Shown here: positions 1 through 10,626 of the stretch, one piece after another
Numbering within the stretch: the first letter of the stretch is position 1
Layout: each line of letters begins with the position of its first letter
Source of the DNA: Amycolatopsis thermoflava N1165
Lineage (GTDB): Bacteria; Actinomycetota; Actinomycetes; Mycobacteriales; Pseudonocardiaceae
NCBI RefSeq assembly: GCF_000473265.1
Contig: NZ_KI421511.1
Coordinates: 5,056,346 to 5,120,345 of the forward strand
Direction of reading: 5' to 3'
Length of the DNA stretch: 64,000 bases
Made by a program: the position numbers and the translations under genes
The notes under the pieces: generated by a model
The model's input: only the letters and a program-made list of their open reading frames with translations
Told to the model about the DNA's origin: nothing
The model's database searches: none

Positions 1-1194
1 GTCCGCCCGGCCGGCTTCTACCTCGCCACCGACGACCGGTCGGTGCGCGTGTACCGGGCCGGGCTGCGCATCGAGAGCTACCTCAGCCAGGGCGGGCAGC
101 CGCCCGAGATCGCCCGGACCATCAGCCGCAGCCCCGAGGTGCTGGAGCAGTCGGTGAACGACTTCTGCGGCTCGCTGCTGGACTTCGCCGACGACGGCTC
201 CCCCGTGCTCGGCCCGGCCTCCGACGGCGAGGCCCAGCTGGCGCAACGGCGCGCGGTCCAGGACGGCATCCGCGAGTTCCAGACCCAGTGGTACCGCTAC
301 GCCGACGGCGGCTGGCCGGACCTGACCGGCACCGCGCGGCACCGGCTGGCGAACATCCTGGTGTCCGCGCTGAAGGCGCCGACAGCCGCCGAAGCCGCGG
401 TGTTCGGCAACTGGGCGCACGAGGACAACTTCGGGTCCGCGCTGATCACCCGGGTCGTGCCGGAGGACCTGCTGCCCGCGATCCCCTACCTCTCCCCCGC
501 CGACCTGGCCGATCTGGAGATGCGCGACGCGTTCTGGCCCGCACTGCTCGCGGCCTCGGACACCCGGCTGGCCGCGGGCGCTCGCGCGCTGGCCGACAGA
601 CAGGTGGACGCGGACCTGTTCGAGCCGTCCGACGATCCGGCCGAGACCAGGTTGAGTTTCCGCACCGGCGACGGCGAATGGCACGACGGCCCGCGCCGCC
701 GGGTGCGGATCAACCACAACGGGCTTTCGTTCGCGCGCCTGGACTTCCGCTCCGCCGACGTCACCGACGTGGCTCTCGCGGTGCCGGGGCGGCCCGCGCT
801 GGTGCGGATCGACTGGGTCGAGGTCAAGGCGATCGTGCCCGGTCAGAGCGTGCCGCGGGTGGAGCGCTGGGAACACCCCGCCGACTTCGCCGGGCTGATC
901 CACGCCGCGTGCCGGTGGCTGGGCGGCACGCTGTTCGAGTTCGAGGCCGACGAGGGCGCGGTGTGGTTCCCGGTCGCCGCCCGGTTCGGCGCGCCGGTGA
1001 CGTCCGGGCAGGTGACGGTCGCCTTCGCGGTGCTGCCGAAGTCCCGGACCGGGCTCGGCGCCCACCCGCCGTCAGCGCCCCGGCTGACGCGGATGCGCAG
1101 CCGGGTGCGGGAGGAGATCCGCACGCACGGACCGGTCGGCCTGGCCACGTCGGCGGCGCGCATCGCCGTGCGGCAGCTGCGGAGCGGCAAGTGA
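1..1194 (+). CDS. Unassigned protein, 5'-truncated by the window edge
   Basis: The frame is open from base 1, so the gene probably starts upstream; the GTG at 43 has no visible ribosome site. At least 397 residues are visible. I recognise no family. The protein looks soluble: I see no signal peptide or membrane segment, it is rich in Trp and acidic residues, and it ends in a basic tail (QLRSGK). Its stop overlaps the next start by 4 bp (GTGA), so it is translationally coupled to a methyltransferase and then a membrane protein. That suggests a glycan or cell-surface biosynthesis cluster. A glycosyltransferase C-terminal half is possible but unproven. Confidence 0.6.
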   Translation, partial: VRPAGFYLATDDRSVRVYRAGLRIESYLSQGGQPPEIARTISRSPEVLEQSVNDFCGSLLDFADDGSPVLGPASDGEAQLAQRRAVQDGIREFQTQWYRYADGGWPDLTGTARHRLANILVSALKAPTAAEAAVFGNWAHEDNFGSALITRVVPEDLLPAIPYLSPADLADLEMRDAFWPALLAASDTRLAAGARALADRQVDADLFEPSDDPAETRLSFRTGDGEWHDGPRRRVRINHNGLSFARLDFRSADVTDVALAVPGRPALVRIDWVEVKAIVPGQSVPRVERWEHPADFAGLIHAACRWLGGTLFEFEADEGAVWFPVAARFGAPVTSGQVTVAFAVLPKSRTGLGAHPPSAPRLTRMRSRVREEIRTHGPVGLATSAARIAVRQLRSGK

Positions 1195-2186
1195 ACGACT
1201 ACGGCACCCGCACCGATCCGCACGCCCAGGCCCGCGCGGCCCGGCAGACACCCCTGCTGCTGCACTCGCTGTCCTGCTTCCGGGAGGTCTTCGAGGTCGT
1301 CTACGCGCACCGGCCGATCTCCACGGTGGTCGAGGTCGGCGTCGAGTCCGGCCAGGTCAGCGGCATCTACACGGAACTCGGCGCCCGCGCGGTGTACTGC
1401 GTCGACCCGGCCCCGACCGAGTCGCTGCGCGCGGCGATCGCCGGGAACCCGGCGCTGCACCTGGTCGAGGAACGCTCGCCGGACGTGCTGCCGCACCTGC
1501 CGGTCGCGGACCTCTACGTGCTGGACGGCGACCACAACTACGCGACCGTGCGCGCAGAGCTGGCCTGGGTGCTGGCGAACGCGCCGGACGCGGTCGCGGT
1601 GCTGCACGACGTGCTGTGGCCGTGTTCGCGGCGGGACCAGTACTACCTGCCGTCCCGGCTGCGCCCCGAGGACCGGCATCCGTCCAGTTCGGAGGGGCCG
1701 ACCGTGTGGCACGACGAGCTGACCCGCGCCGGGTTCGTCGGCCTCGGCGCGTTCACGTGCGCGCAGGAGGCCGGCGGCGAGCGCAACGGCGTGCTCACCG
1801 CGGTCGAGGACGCACTGACCGAGGGCTGGCAGCTCGCGATCATCCCGGCGATCTTCGGCGTCGGCGTGGTCACCCGGGACGAGGCGCTGCTCGACGCGCT
1901 GCGGCCCTACCGCGACTCGCGGCTCCTCTACACCTTGGAGAACAACCGCATCGCCCTCTACACCCGCTTGCTGCAGCTGCAGTTCGACGCGGTGGCGCAC
2001 GCGGAGAACGCGGACTCGATGGCGGAGACGATCGCCGCGCAGCGGCGTGAGCTCGACCGGCTCGCGACGGAGGCCGCGGACCTGCGTGCCGAGGCCGACG
2101 AGCTGCGCAGGCAGAACGAACGGCTGCGGGCGCAGCTCGACGAGCGTCCGGCGACGCTGGCCGACCGCGTCCTGCGACGGCAGTGA
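1191..2186 (+). CDS. Class I SAM-dependent methyltransferase (Methyltransf_24 type) with C-terminal coiled coil
   Basis: 331 residues from a GTG that overlaps the previous stop (GTGA). A Rossmann SAM-binding signature VVEVGVESGQVSG (about residues 43-55) is followed by YCVDPAP at the end of the second strand and LYVLDGDHNYATV, the D-G-D-H motif typical of cephalosporin-hydroxylase and Methyltransf_24 enzymes acting on sugars or secondary metabolites. The last 60 residues are a Glu/Arg/Leu heptad region (ETIAAQRRELDRLATEAADL) predicted to be a coiled coil, often seen in glycan-assembly methyltransferases. The substrate is not readable. It lies in a three-gene overlapping operon with a membrane protein. 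Confidence 0.75.
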   Translation: MNDYGTRTDPHAQARAARQTPLLLHSLSCFREVFEVVYAHRPISTVVEVGVESGQVSGIYTELGARAVYCVDPAPTESLRAAIAGNPALHLVEERSPDVLPHLPVADLYVLDGDHNYATVRAELAWVLANAPDAVAVLHDVLWPCSRRDQYYLPSRLRPEDRHPSSSEGPTVWHDELTRAGFVGLGAFTCAQEAGGERNGVLTAVEDALTEGWQLAIIPAIFGVGVVTRDEALLDALRPYRDSRLLYTLENNRIALYTRLLQLQFDAVAHAENADSMAETIAAQRRELDRLATEAADLRAEADELRRQNERLRAQLDERPATLADRVLRRQ

Positions 2187-3535
2187 ACCGGACCCGCACC
2201 GCGACGATCGCGGCGAGCGTGGCCTGGGTGCTGGCGGCGACCTGGCTGCAGCTCATGCGGGGCCCCGGGCTGCGTGCCTACGACGTGGTGTGGGCGGAGG
2301 ACGGCGGCGTCTTCCTGAACCAGGCGATGCGGCATTCCTTGTGGCACAACCTGGTCACGCCGCACGCCGGGTACCTGCAGGTGATCGCGAAGCTGATCGC
2401 GCAGCCGGCCGCGGCGCTGCCGCTCGCGTGGGCGGCGGCCGCACTGGCCGCGGGCGCGGCGCTGGTGGTCGCGTTGATCTCACTGCTGGTGTGGTTCCAC
2501 AGTGGACGGGTTCTGCGGTCGCCGTGGGCGCGGGTGCTGGTGACCGTGGTCGTGCCGCTGCTGCCGCAGGCCGGGTTCGAGGTGAACGCGGCGGTCAACG
2601 ACCTGCACTGGTACCTGGCGTACGCGGCGTTCTGGGTGCTCCTGGCGCCTCCGCGGTCGGCGGCCGGGCAGGTGGGTTCGGCGGCGGTGGTGGCGCTCGC
2701 GGCGCTGTCCGATCCGCTGACCGCGCTGGTGCTGCCGGCGGCGATCGTCGGGATCGTGCGGTCGCCGCGGCGGCTGCTCGCGTGCGTCACGCCCGCGGTG
2801 ATGCTGGTGGCGCTGGCCGTGCAGGGCTGGGTGCACCTGACCCGCGCGGCCGGGTACCGGGCGAGCGAGACGGTGCTGGGCGAGCTGCCGTCGATCTACG
2901 GGCTGCGGGTGCTGCTGAGCGCGCTGACCGGGGACCGGTTGCTGGGGCCGCTGTACCAGTGGGCCGGGCTCGTGCTGGTCGCTGTCGTCGGTGCGGTGGC
3001 CGCGCTCGTGGCGGGTTTGCTGCTGTGGCGCGCGGACCGGGTGGCGCGACAGGTCGCGGCGGTCGGTCTGGTGTGCTCGGTGGCGTACCTGGTGGTGCCG
3101 GTCGGGTTGCGTGGCACGGGCGGGTTCCTGGAGCGCGCGGAGTTCTCGCTGAACGGGTCGCGCTACACGATCGTGCCGCTGCTGTTGTTGTGGGTCGCGG
3201 TGGCGGCGTTGCTGGACCGGCTGCGGCCGCGGACGGTCGTCGGCGGGGCGGTCGCGGTGTTCCTCGGCGTGCAGGTGCTGAGCGACTGGGCGGCTCCGAG
3301 CGTGCGCACGGGCGGGCCGTCGTGGCGTGCTTCGGTGGCCGACGCGCGGGCTGCGTGCGCAACGCCCATCCGTCCGCCGCAGCCGGTGCCGCTGGTGGCG
3401 GAGGAAGACGGCCGCTACGCCGTGCCGATCGTCCCGGGACCGGGCGACGTCACGATCGTCGTCGCGCCGGTGCCGCCGCCCGGCGAGCCGCTGCTGTTCG
3501 CGGTGGTGGCGCCGTGCGCGGAGGTGCGGGGCTGA
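2183..3535 (+). CDS. Polytopic membrane protein, possibly GT-C-like
   Basis: 450 residues starting at a GTG that overlaps the methyltransferase stop by 4 bp. About nine or ten hydrophobic segments follow a first segment near residues 5-22. An extracytoplasmic loop after the first segment carries VVWAEDGGVF and HAGYLQVIAKL, the kind of acidic first loop found in GT-C fold glycosyltransferases. The C-terminal 70 residues are Pro-rich and outside the membrane region. I infer a role in transferring or flipping a lipid-linked sugar. No family assignment is certain. Confidence 0.65.
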   Translation: MNRTRTATIAASVAWVLAATWLQLMRGPGLRAYDVVWAEDGGVFLNQAMRHSLWHNLVTPHAGYLQVIAKLIAQPAAALPLAWAAAALAAGAALVVALISLLVWFHSGRVLRSPWARVLVTVVVPLLPQAGFEVNAAVNDLHWYLAYAAFWVLLAPPRSAAGQVGSAAVVALAALSDPLTALVLPAAIVGIVRSPRRLLACVTPAVMLVALAVQGWVHLTRAAGYRASETVLGELPSIYGLRVLLSALTGDRLLGPLYQWAGLVLVAVVGAVAALVAGLLLWRADRVARQVAAVGLVCSVAYLVVPVGLRGTGGFLERAEFSLNGSRYTIVPLLLLWVAVAALLDRLRPRTVVGGAVAVFLGVQVLSDWAAPSVRTGGPSWRASVADARAACATPIRPPQPVPLVAEEDGRYAVPIVPGPGDVTIVVAPVPPPGEPLLFAVVAPCAEVRG

Positions 3536-3536
3536 C

Positions 3537-3854
3537 TCAGCCGGCGTTGGCGAGCACCGCGTCCACGAGCCCGGGGAACCTCTTCTCCAGCTCGGCGGTG
3601 CGCAGCGTGTTCATGCGCTGCCTGCCCTCGTCGTACTGGCGGATCAGGCCGCCCTTGCGCAGGGCCCGGAAGTGGTGGCTGAGCGTGGACGCGGCGACCG
3701 GCAGGCCGAAGGTGCCGCAGGGGCGGTCGCCCTCGGCCTGGAGCAGGCGGATGATCGCCCGTCGGGTGGGGTCGGCGAGCGCGTGCAGCACGTCGTCGAC
3801 GGTGATCTCGTCGAGCTCCGGGTGCGCGATGCCGGACCAGCGGCCGAGTGGCAC
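3537..3854 (-). CDS. ArsR/SmtB-family winged-helix repressor
   Basis: 105 residues; GTG start preceded by an AGGAGG ribosome site at about 3864-3869. The fold is a single winged helix: ALADPTRRAIIRLLQ, then the recognition helix AASTLSHHFRALRKGGLI. It has one Cys (RPCGTF) and no ELCVCD-type metal motif, so it is probably not a classical metal sensor. Arg/Asp wing residues (YDEGRQR) follow. It is transcribed away from a secreted protein at 3969, and two inverted repeats lie in the shared region, so autoregulation and control of that gene are likely. Confidence 0.85.
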   Translation of the reverse strand: MPLGRWSGIAHPELDEITVDDVLHALADPTRRAIIRLLQAEGDRPCGTFGLPVAASTLSHHFRALRKGGLIRQYDEGRQRMNTLRTAELEKRFPGLVDAVLANAG

Positions 3855-3885
3855 GGGCTTGTCCTCCTGAAGATGTTCTCAGCTC

Positions 3886-3942
3886 TCTTCGACACTTAAC
3901 GAAGACTCTACTGCTCCGGAGGACTATTCGAGACACGTCGAA
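3886..3942. promoter_or_regulatory. Two inverted repeats in the arsR/secreted-protein divergent region
   Basis: The first repeat has arms TCTTCG (3886-3891) and CGAAGA (3900-3905) with 8 bases between. The second has arms TTCGA (3927-3931) and TCGAA (3938-3942) with 6 bases between. Both share the TTCG core and sit between two divergent starts, as expected for ArsR operators. Confidence 0.5.
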
Positions 3943-3968
3943 AACAGACAGACTGGGAGGAACCGATC

Positions 3969-4724
3969 ATGCGTGCACGTCTGCTCACCGGCCTGACGGC
4001 CGCCGCCCTCGCCTTCACCATCGCCCCGGCCGCGGCTGCCGAGACGCACCCGCACCCGACGCCCTACGGCCCGCAGCGGCCGTACGAGCCCGACGTGGCG
4101 GGGCCGGTGAACATCGACACCGGCACCGCGGTGTACGCCCCGGATGGCGGTTCGCGGTTCGGCGTGACCATCACGTTCGACGCCCGGCGCTCGACGACGA
4201 CCGGCGTGGAGCCGGCCGCCCCGCGCGAGTTCGTGTTCCTGTTCGACCGGTCGGTGCGCTTCAACCCGCACCTGTTCCCGACGTGCGACCGGTCGGTGAT
4301 CGAGACGCAGGGCGCGGCGGCGTGCCCGGACGGTTCCCTGGTCGGCTCCGGGCGGGCGGAGTTCTACCGCGGCGGGGCGGGCGAGGTGCTGGTCTTCAAC
4401 ACCACGTTCGACCACGGCAGGCGCGGCGTGCTGATCCACATCCCGGTCAGCGGGGCCATCCTGGAGAACACGCTGGAGCGCGTGGTGGGCGACTACCGCG
4501 ACGACTACGGCTGGGGGCTGAACGAGATCGTGCCGCCGAACGACACGCCGCCGCAGGACCGGCCGAGCACGTCGGCGTTCGCCGTGACGTTCGGCGCGGT
4601 CCACAACGGACACAGCTTCGTGCAGAGCTTTGCGAAGCCGGGGTCCGAAGTGGCGGCCGGCGTGTGGAGCGAGTACGTCACCGGCCAGACGACGCTCGTC
4701 GAGGGCACGCTGACGCGGCCGTGA
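3969..4724 (+). CDS. Secreted protein of unknown function
   Basis: 251 residues; ATG with a GGGAGG ribosome site at 3955-3960. A Sec signal peptide (residues 1-24) ends with AAAAE. The mature part has two cysteines (TCDRS and AACPDG) that could pair, and a mostly beta pattern resembling actinobacterial exported proteins annotated only as hypothetical. It is divergent from the ArsR gene and convergent with guaB3. No catalytic motif is visible. Confidence 0.75.
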   Translation: MRARLLTGLTAAALAFTIAPAAAAETHPHPTPYGPQRPYEPDVAGPVNIDTGTAVYAPDGGSRFGVTITFDARRSTTTGVEPAAPREFVFLFDRSVRFNPHLFPTCDRSVIETQGAAACPDGSLVGSGRAEFYRGGAGEVLVFNTTFDHGRRGVLIHIPVSGAILENTLERVVGDYRDDYGWGLNEIVPPNDTPPQDRPSTSAFAVTFGAVHNGHSFVQSFAKPGSEVAAGVWSEYVTGQTTLVEGTLTRP

Positions 4725-4745
4725 CGCGCAGGGGACCAGCGACCG

Positions 4746-5879
4746 TCAGCCGCGCACCGACAGGCCCACCCGCTGGAACTCCTTGAGGTCCGAGTAGCCC
4801 GTCTTGGCCATCGCCCTGCGGAGGGCTCCGAACAGGTTGATCGAGCCCTCCGCGTCGGACGACGGGCCGAACAACAGCGTCTTCAGGTCCACCTCGATGT
4901 CCGGCCCGGCGGCGACCCGCGAGCGCGGCAGGTTCGGGTGCGCGGCCGCCGCGGTCCAGTACAGGCCGTGGCCGGGCGCCTCGGACGCCGCGGCCAGCGG
5001 GGCGCCCACCACCACGGCGTCGGCGCCGCAGGCGATCGCCTTCGCGATGTCGCCCGAGCTGGTCATCCCGCCGTCCGCCAGCACGTGCACGTACCGGCCG
5101 CCGGTCTCGTCGAGGTAGTCACGCCGGGCAGCGGCCGCGTCGATGATCGCCGTCGCCATCGGCACCCCGATGCCCAGCACGCGGTCGGTGCTCGTCACGC
5201 CCGGCGTGTACCCGTGGCCGACGATCACGCCCGCCGCGCCGGTGCGCATCAGGTGCATCGCGGTGCGGTAGTCGGACACGCCACCGGCGATCACCGGCAC
5301 GTCCAGGCCACCGATGAAGTCCTTGAGGTCCAGCGGGTCGGCGTCGTCGTGGGCGACGTGCTCCGCGGAGATGATCGTGCCCTGCACGACCAGGATCTCG
5401 ACCCCGGCCGCGATCAGGTGCGGCGTCAGCTCGGCCGCGCGCTGCGGGCTCACCCGCGCCGCAACGGTCACGCCCGACTCGCGCACCCGGCGGATCGCCT
5501 CGGTCAGCAGCTCCGGCAGCACCGGCGCGGAGTGCAGCTCCTGCAGGGTGCGGACCAGCGCGGTGCGGTCCTCGTCCTTCGCGGCGTCCACCAGGCGAAG
5601 CAGCGCCTGCTCGGCGTTGGCGTGCCGGGCCCACAGGCCCTCGGCGTTCAGCACGCCCAGCCCGCCCAGCTTGCCGATCTCGACCGCCGTGTCCGGCGAC
5701 ACCACCGCGTCCGTCGGGTGGGTGACCAGCGGGATGTCGAACCGGTAGGCGTCGATCTGCCACGCGGTGGACACGATCGCCGACGACCGGGTCCGCCGGG
5801 ACGGGACGATCTCCACGTCATCGAGGTCGTACGCCCGCCGCGCGGTGCGTCCCATGCCGATCTCGACCAGATCGCGCAC
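4746..5879 (-). CDS. guaB3: GuaB3-family IMP dehydrogenase-related protein
   Basis: 377 residues, GTG start. It is a (beta/alpha)8 barrel of the IMPDH/GMPR superfamily without CBS domains: it opens with RRAYDLDDVEIVPSRRTRS and contains the phosphate loop VIAGGVSD and the late motif VLADGGMTSSGDIAKA. In the loop that carries the catalytic Cys in IMPDH this protein reads GVTSTDRVLG, with no Cys. It lies immediately downstream of guaB on the same strand, as in M. tuberculosis (Rv3410c/Rv3411c). Its reaction in actinobacteria is not settled, so guanine nucleotide metabolism is inferred from family and position. Confidence 0.9.
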   Translation of the reverse strand: MRDLVEIGMGRTARRAYDLDDVEIVPSRRTRSSAIVSTAWQIDAYRFDIPLVTHPTDAVVSPDTAVEIGKLGGLGVLNAEGLWARHANAEQALLRLVDAAKDEDRTALVRTLQELHSAPVLPELLTEAIRRVRESGVTVAARVSPQRAAELTPHLIAAGVEILVVQGTIISAEHVAHDDADPLDLKDFIGGLDVPVIAGGVSDYRTAMHLMRTGAAGVIVGHGYTPGVTSTDRVLGIGVPMATAIIDAAAARRDYLDETGGRYVHVLADGGMTSSGDIAKAIACGADAVVVGAPLAAASEAPGHGLYWTAAAAHPNLPRSRVAAGPDIEVDLKTLLFGPSSDAEGSINLFGALRRAMAKTGYSDLKEFQRVGLSVRG

Positions 5880-5954
5880 GTCAGGTCCCTTCTCGCCGCC
5901 AGTAGTTGACGGCCCATTGTCGCTAGGCCATCGGTGTGACCCGCGCGCAGGGGG

Positions 5955-8020
<2,066 letters not shown>

Positions 8021-8033
8021 CTGTTTCCACGAG

Positions 8034-8061
8034 AAGGCCCGGCCGCGGGAGGCCGGGCCTT
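8034..8061 (+). terminator. Hairpin terminator after the DUF5319 gene
   Basis: A perfect 11-bp stem, AAGGCCCGGCC (8034-8044) and GGCCGGGCCTT (8051-8061), with a 6-base loop, begins 14 bases past the stop. Confidence 0.8.
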
Positions 8062-8096
8062 CGCCATGTCCGGGGCAGGACGCCGAAAATGGCGAA

Positions 8097-8120
8097 GACC
8101 CGGCCGCTCTCGGCCGGGTC
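8097..8120 (-). terminator. Hairpin terminator after rsdA
   Basis: A perfect 10-bp stem, GACCCGGCCG (8097-8106) and CGGCCGGGTC (8111-8120), with a CTCT loop. It lies just beyond the rsdA stop on the minus strand, so the two convergent genes each have their own hairpin. Confidence 0.75.
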
Positions 8121-8135
8121 CTCTCACGAGACGGA

Positions 8136-9062
8136 TCAGTTCGAGCTGGTGCCGGTGTCCACACCGGCCGGCGCCTGGCCGGCGCCCGAGTCCGGCGTGT
8201 CGTAGCGCACCGTGCTGCCCGAGGTGCCGTCGCCGGGTGGCGTCGTGCTGCTCTCGGTCGTCGGGGACGGCGAGGTCGTGCTGCTCTCCGACGGGGTCGG
8301 CGTCGTGGTCTGCTGCGGGCTCGTCGTGGTCGACGAGGACGGCGACTTCGTCGAGCTTGGCGGCGGCAGCGCGGCCGAGGTCGGCAGGGAGGTCGGCGAT
8401 TCCGGCGTGGTGGTGCCCGAGTCCGGCAGCATCGAGGCGAGCTGCTGGTGCTCCGCCATCAGCTGGCTGAGGTTCTCCTCCTCGGTGACCTGGCTCAGCT
8501 TCGCGGCGGCCTCGGCGAGCGCCTGCTGCGCCTCGGCGATGCGGCCCTGCGAGAGGGCGATGCTGGCCTGCTGCAGGTCGATGCGGGCCGCGGAGGCGGC
8601 CTCGACCGACCGCGCGTGGTCGGCGTAGAGCACCTTGGTCAGGCCCCACAGCGTGTCGCCGGGCTGCGCGTCCCGCGCGGCGATGCTGGTGCCGGTGAAC
8701 CCGATGGCGAGGACGGCGGCGGCCGTGGCGACCGGCACGAGCAGGCGGCGACGGCGCGCCCGCTGCCCGTGGCGGCGGGCCAGCGCGGCCGTCTTGATCG
8801 TCGTGACGGCGGTGTCGGTGTCGATGAGCTCGGCGAGCGGCTCGCTGTCGATGTCCCGTCGCCAGGACAGCAGCAGGGCGTTGAGTTCCTGGTCACCCAG
8901 GTCGTCGGCGATGCCGGGGTCGGACCCGCCGAGCGAGTCCAGCAGACCGTCGTCCGCGCGGATCGCGGTGAGGTCCGCCTCGAACTCCGCCCGCGACGAA
9001 CTCAGGGTCGACTCGAACTCGAGCTCGTCGAGCTCACGTCTGACGTCTTCGCGATCGGTCAC
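8136..9062 (-). CDS. rsdA: Anti-sigma-D factor RsdA
   Basis: 308 residues; its GTG start directly follows the sigD stop (TGA-GTG, no gap). The N-terminal 100 residues are acidic and contain the sigma-binding region (ELNALLLSWRRDIDSEPL). One membrane helix follows at about residues 107-125 (LLVPVATAAAVLAIGFTG). Outside is a helical segment with an Ala/Gln repeat (EAQQALAEAAAKL), then a Ser/Thr/Pro-rich tail of about 90 residues. In M. tuberculosis the equivalent Rv3413c holds SigD at the membrane until proteolysis releases it; the same is inferred here. Confidence 0.9.
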   Translation of the reverse strand: MTDREDVRRELDELEFESTLSSSRAEFEADLTAIRADDGLLDSLGGSDPGIADDLGDQELNALLLSWRRDIDSEPLAELIDTDTAVTTIKTAALARRHGQRARRRRLLVPVATAAAVLAIGFTGTSIAARDAQPGDTLWGLTKVLYADHARSVEAASAARIDLQQASIALSQGRIAEAQQALAEAAAKLSQVTEEENLSQLMAEHQQLASMLPDSGTTTPESPTSLPTSAALPPPSSTKSPSSSTTTSPQQTTTPTPSESSTTSPSPTTESSTTPPGDGTSGSTVRYDTPDSGAGQAPAGVDTGTSSN

Positions 9063-9635
9063 TCAGGCCACCTCCTCGGACGCCAGCGCCTTGCGGAGCC
9101 GGGCCAGCGCGCGGTGCTGCGCGACGCGGACGGCACCCGGCGTCGAGCCGACCGCTTCCGCGGTCTCCTCGGCGGACAGGCCCACGACCACGCGCAGAAC
9201 CACGATCTCCCGCTGCTTGTCGGGCAGAACCCGGAGCAGCTGTGCCATGCGCTCGTTCAACTCCCCCTGCAAGGCGCGCTGTTCCGGCCCGATGTCGCCC
9301 TCGATCTCGTCGGGGATCTCGGCGACGGGCTCGGCCCGGTTGCGCGCGGCGGCCCGATGCGCGTCGGCCACCTTGTGCTGGGCGATGCCGTACACAAAGG
9401 CCAGGAACGGGCGCCCTTGGTCACGGTACGAAGGCAACGCCGTGAGCACTGCTAGACACACCTCCTGGGCAACGTCGTCTGCCGAAGCGAACGACCGCTC
9501 CTGTCGTCCGACCCGGGCACGGCAATACCGCACCACCAGGGGACGGATAGCGGCCAGCAGCCGCTCCACCGCCTGGGGATCCCCCTCGACAGCGGCGGCG
9601 ACTGGCTCATCCAGCCCGTCCCCCACATTGGCCAT
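9063..9635 (-). CDS. sigD: ECF RNA polymerase sigma factor SigD
   Basis: 190 residues from the ATG at 9635; a TTG at 9644 is an alternative. Region 2 spans about residues 25-95 (SADDVAQEVCLAVLTAL then FLAFVYGIAQHKVADAHR) and region 4 about 125-185 (LPDKQREIVVLRVVVGLSAE, then the helix-turn-helix GSTPGAVRVAQHRALARLRK). Coupled to rsdA and located beside bldM and whiB as in other actinobacteria. In mycobacteria SigD is used in stationary phase and the stringent response. The 253-base upstream gap shows no strong promoter match by eye. Confidence 0.92.
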   Translation of the reverse strand: MANVGDGLDEPVAAAVEGDPQAVERLLAAIRPLVVRYCRARVGRQERSFASADDVAQEVCLAVLTALPSYRDQGRPFLAFVYGIAQHKVADAHRAAARNRAEPVAEIPDEIEGDIGPEQRALQGELNERMAQLLRVLPDKQREIVVLRVVVGLSAEETAEAVGSTPGAVRVAQHRALARLRKALASEEVA

Positions 9636-9888
9636 CGCAGACAACAGTCCCAGCGTTACGTGTAGGCGTGCAAAATTAACGGCGCGGCAATCCCCACATC
9701 GCTCACACCGGTGAGGCCTACGGTACCTGGCGACGCCGGTGTCGCGTATGCGTGGTCGGCTCTACAGCCGCGCCGGCCTCGCCGAACCGAGGCCGCCCAG
9801 TATCGCACGGATGTGGTTCGCAGGGGGGCGATCGAGCGAAGCGGCGCGCGGAAACACGAAAATTTCTCGCTGAATCCGCGCGTCCGCG

Positions 9889-10485
9889 TCAGGAGACCAG
9901 ACCCCGGCGGAAGCCGTGCGCCACGGCCTGCGCACGGTCCCGCACGCCGAGCTTCCGGAACAGCCGGCGCGCGTGGGTCTTCACGGTGTCCTCGGAGAGG
10001 TACAGCTCACGGCCGATCTGGCCGTTGCTCTTGCCCTGGCTCATGCCGCGCAGCACCTGCAGCTCGCGCTCGGTGAGCTGCACGCCGGGGTCGGCGGGCT
10101 GGCGGGGCGCGGGCACCGAGGTGCTGGCGAGGGTGTGCGCGAGCGCGGCGACCAGCTCCGGCCGGGACGCGTCCCAGCGCAGGTAGCCGCGGGCCCCGCC
10201 GGCGATGGCGGCGGCGATGCTGCCGGCGTCGTCCGGCGCGCCGAAGACGATCACGTTGGCCTGAGGGTTGGCGGACACCAGCCGCCGAGTCGCCTCCACC
10301 CCGGCCGGCATCGCGCGCTGGGTGCCGACGAGCACGACGTCGACCGGCTGCCGCGAGTACCGGGCCAGCAACTCGTCACCGTGCGCTACACAGTCGATGC
10401 GACTGACACCGGGGACAGCAGACATCACGCGGGTGAGCCCTTCGCGGACACTGCGTCGGTCGTCGCAGATCAAGACCGTCGTCAC
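9889..10485 (-). CDS. bldM: BldM-type orphan response regulator with a degenerate receiver
   Basis: 198 residues; GTG with an AGGAAGG-like ribosome site. A receiver domain (1-120) is followed by a LuxR/NarL helix-turn-helix (LTERELQVLRGMSQGKSNGQ and LYLSEDTVKTHARRLFRKLG). The C-terminal third and the gene neighbourhood match BldM of Streptomyces. The acidic pair D8-D9 is present, but the phospho-acceptor position (54 in DVVLVGT) is Gly, and the conserved Lys after GARGYL is replaced (LRWDAS). It therefore should not be phosphorylated. No histidine kinase gene is adjacent. Expected role: developmental or stationary-phase transcription, probably as a dimer with itself or a partner. Confidence 0.88.
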   Translation of the reverse strand: MTTVLICDDRRSVREGLTRVMSAVPGVSRIDCVAHGDELLARYSRQPVDVVLVGTQRAMPAGVEATRRLVSANPQANVIVFGAPDDAGSIAAAIAGGARGYLRWDASRPELVAALAHTLASTSVPAPRQPADPGVQLTERELQVLRGMSQGKSNGQIGRELYLSEDTVKTHARRLFRKLGVRDRAQAVAHGFRRGLVS

Positions 10486-10626
10486 GGGTGTTCCTTCCTG
10501 CAGCCGGGTGACATTCCATATCCCCTATCGGACGCTTGAGGCCGTACCTTGACACGATCCGGTGGCTTTTTTTGGAACTTCTTCGCCCGGATGTCGGTAT
10601 GGCCGGCGGGAGCCCCGCACCCGGGG

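Noticed and set aside
843..2000. 385-codon minus-strand open frame across the methyltransferase
   Set aside because: It is a high-GC shadow: Arg/Gln/His-rich with no recognisable motif, opposite a gene with clear SAM-binding motifs.
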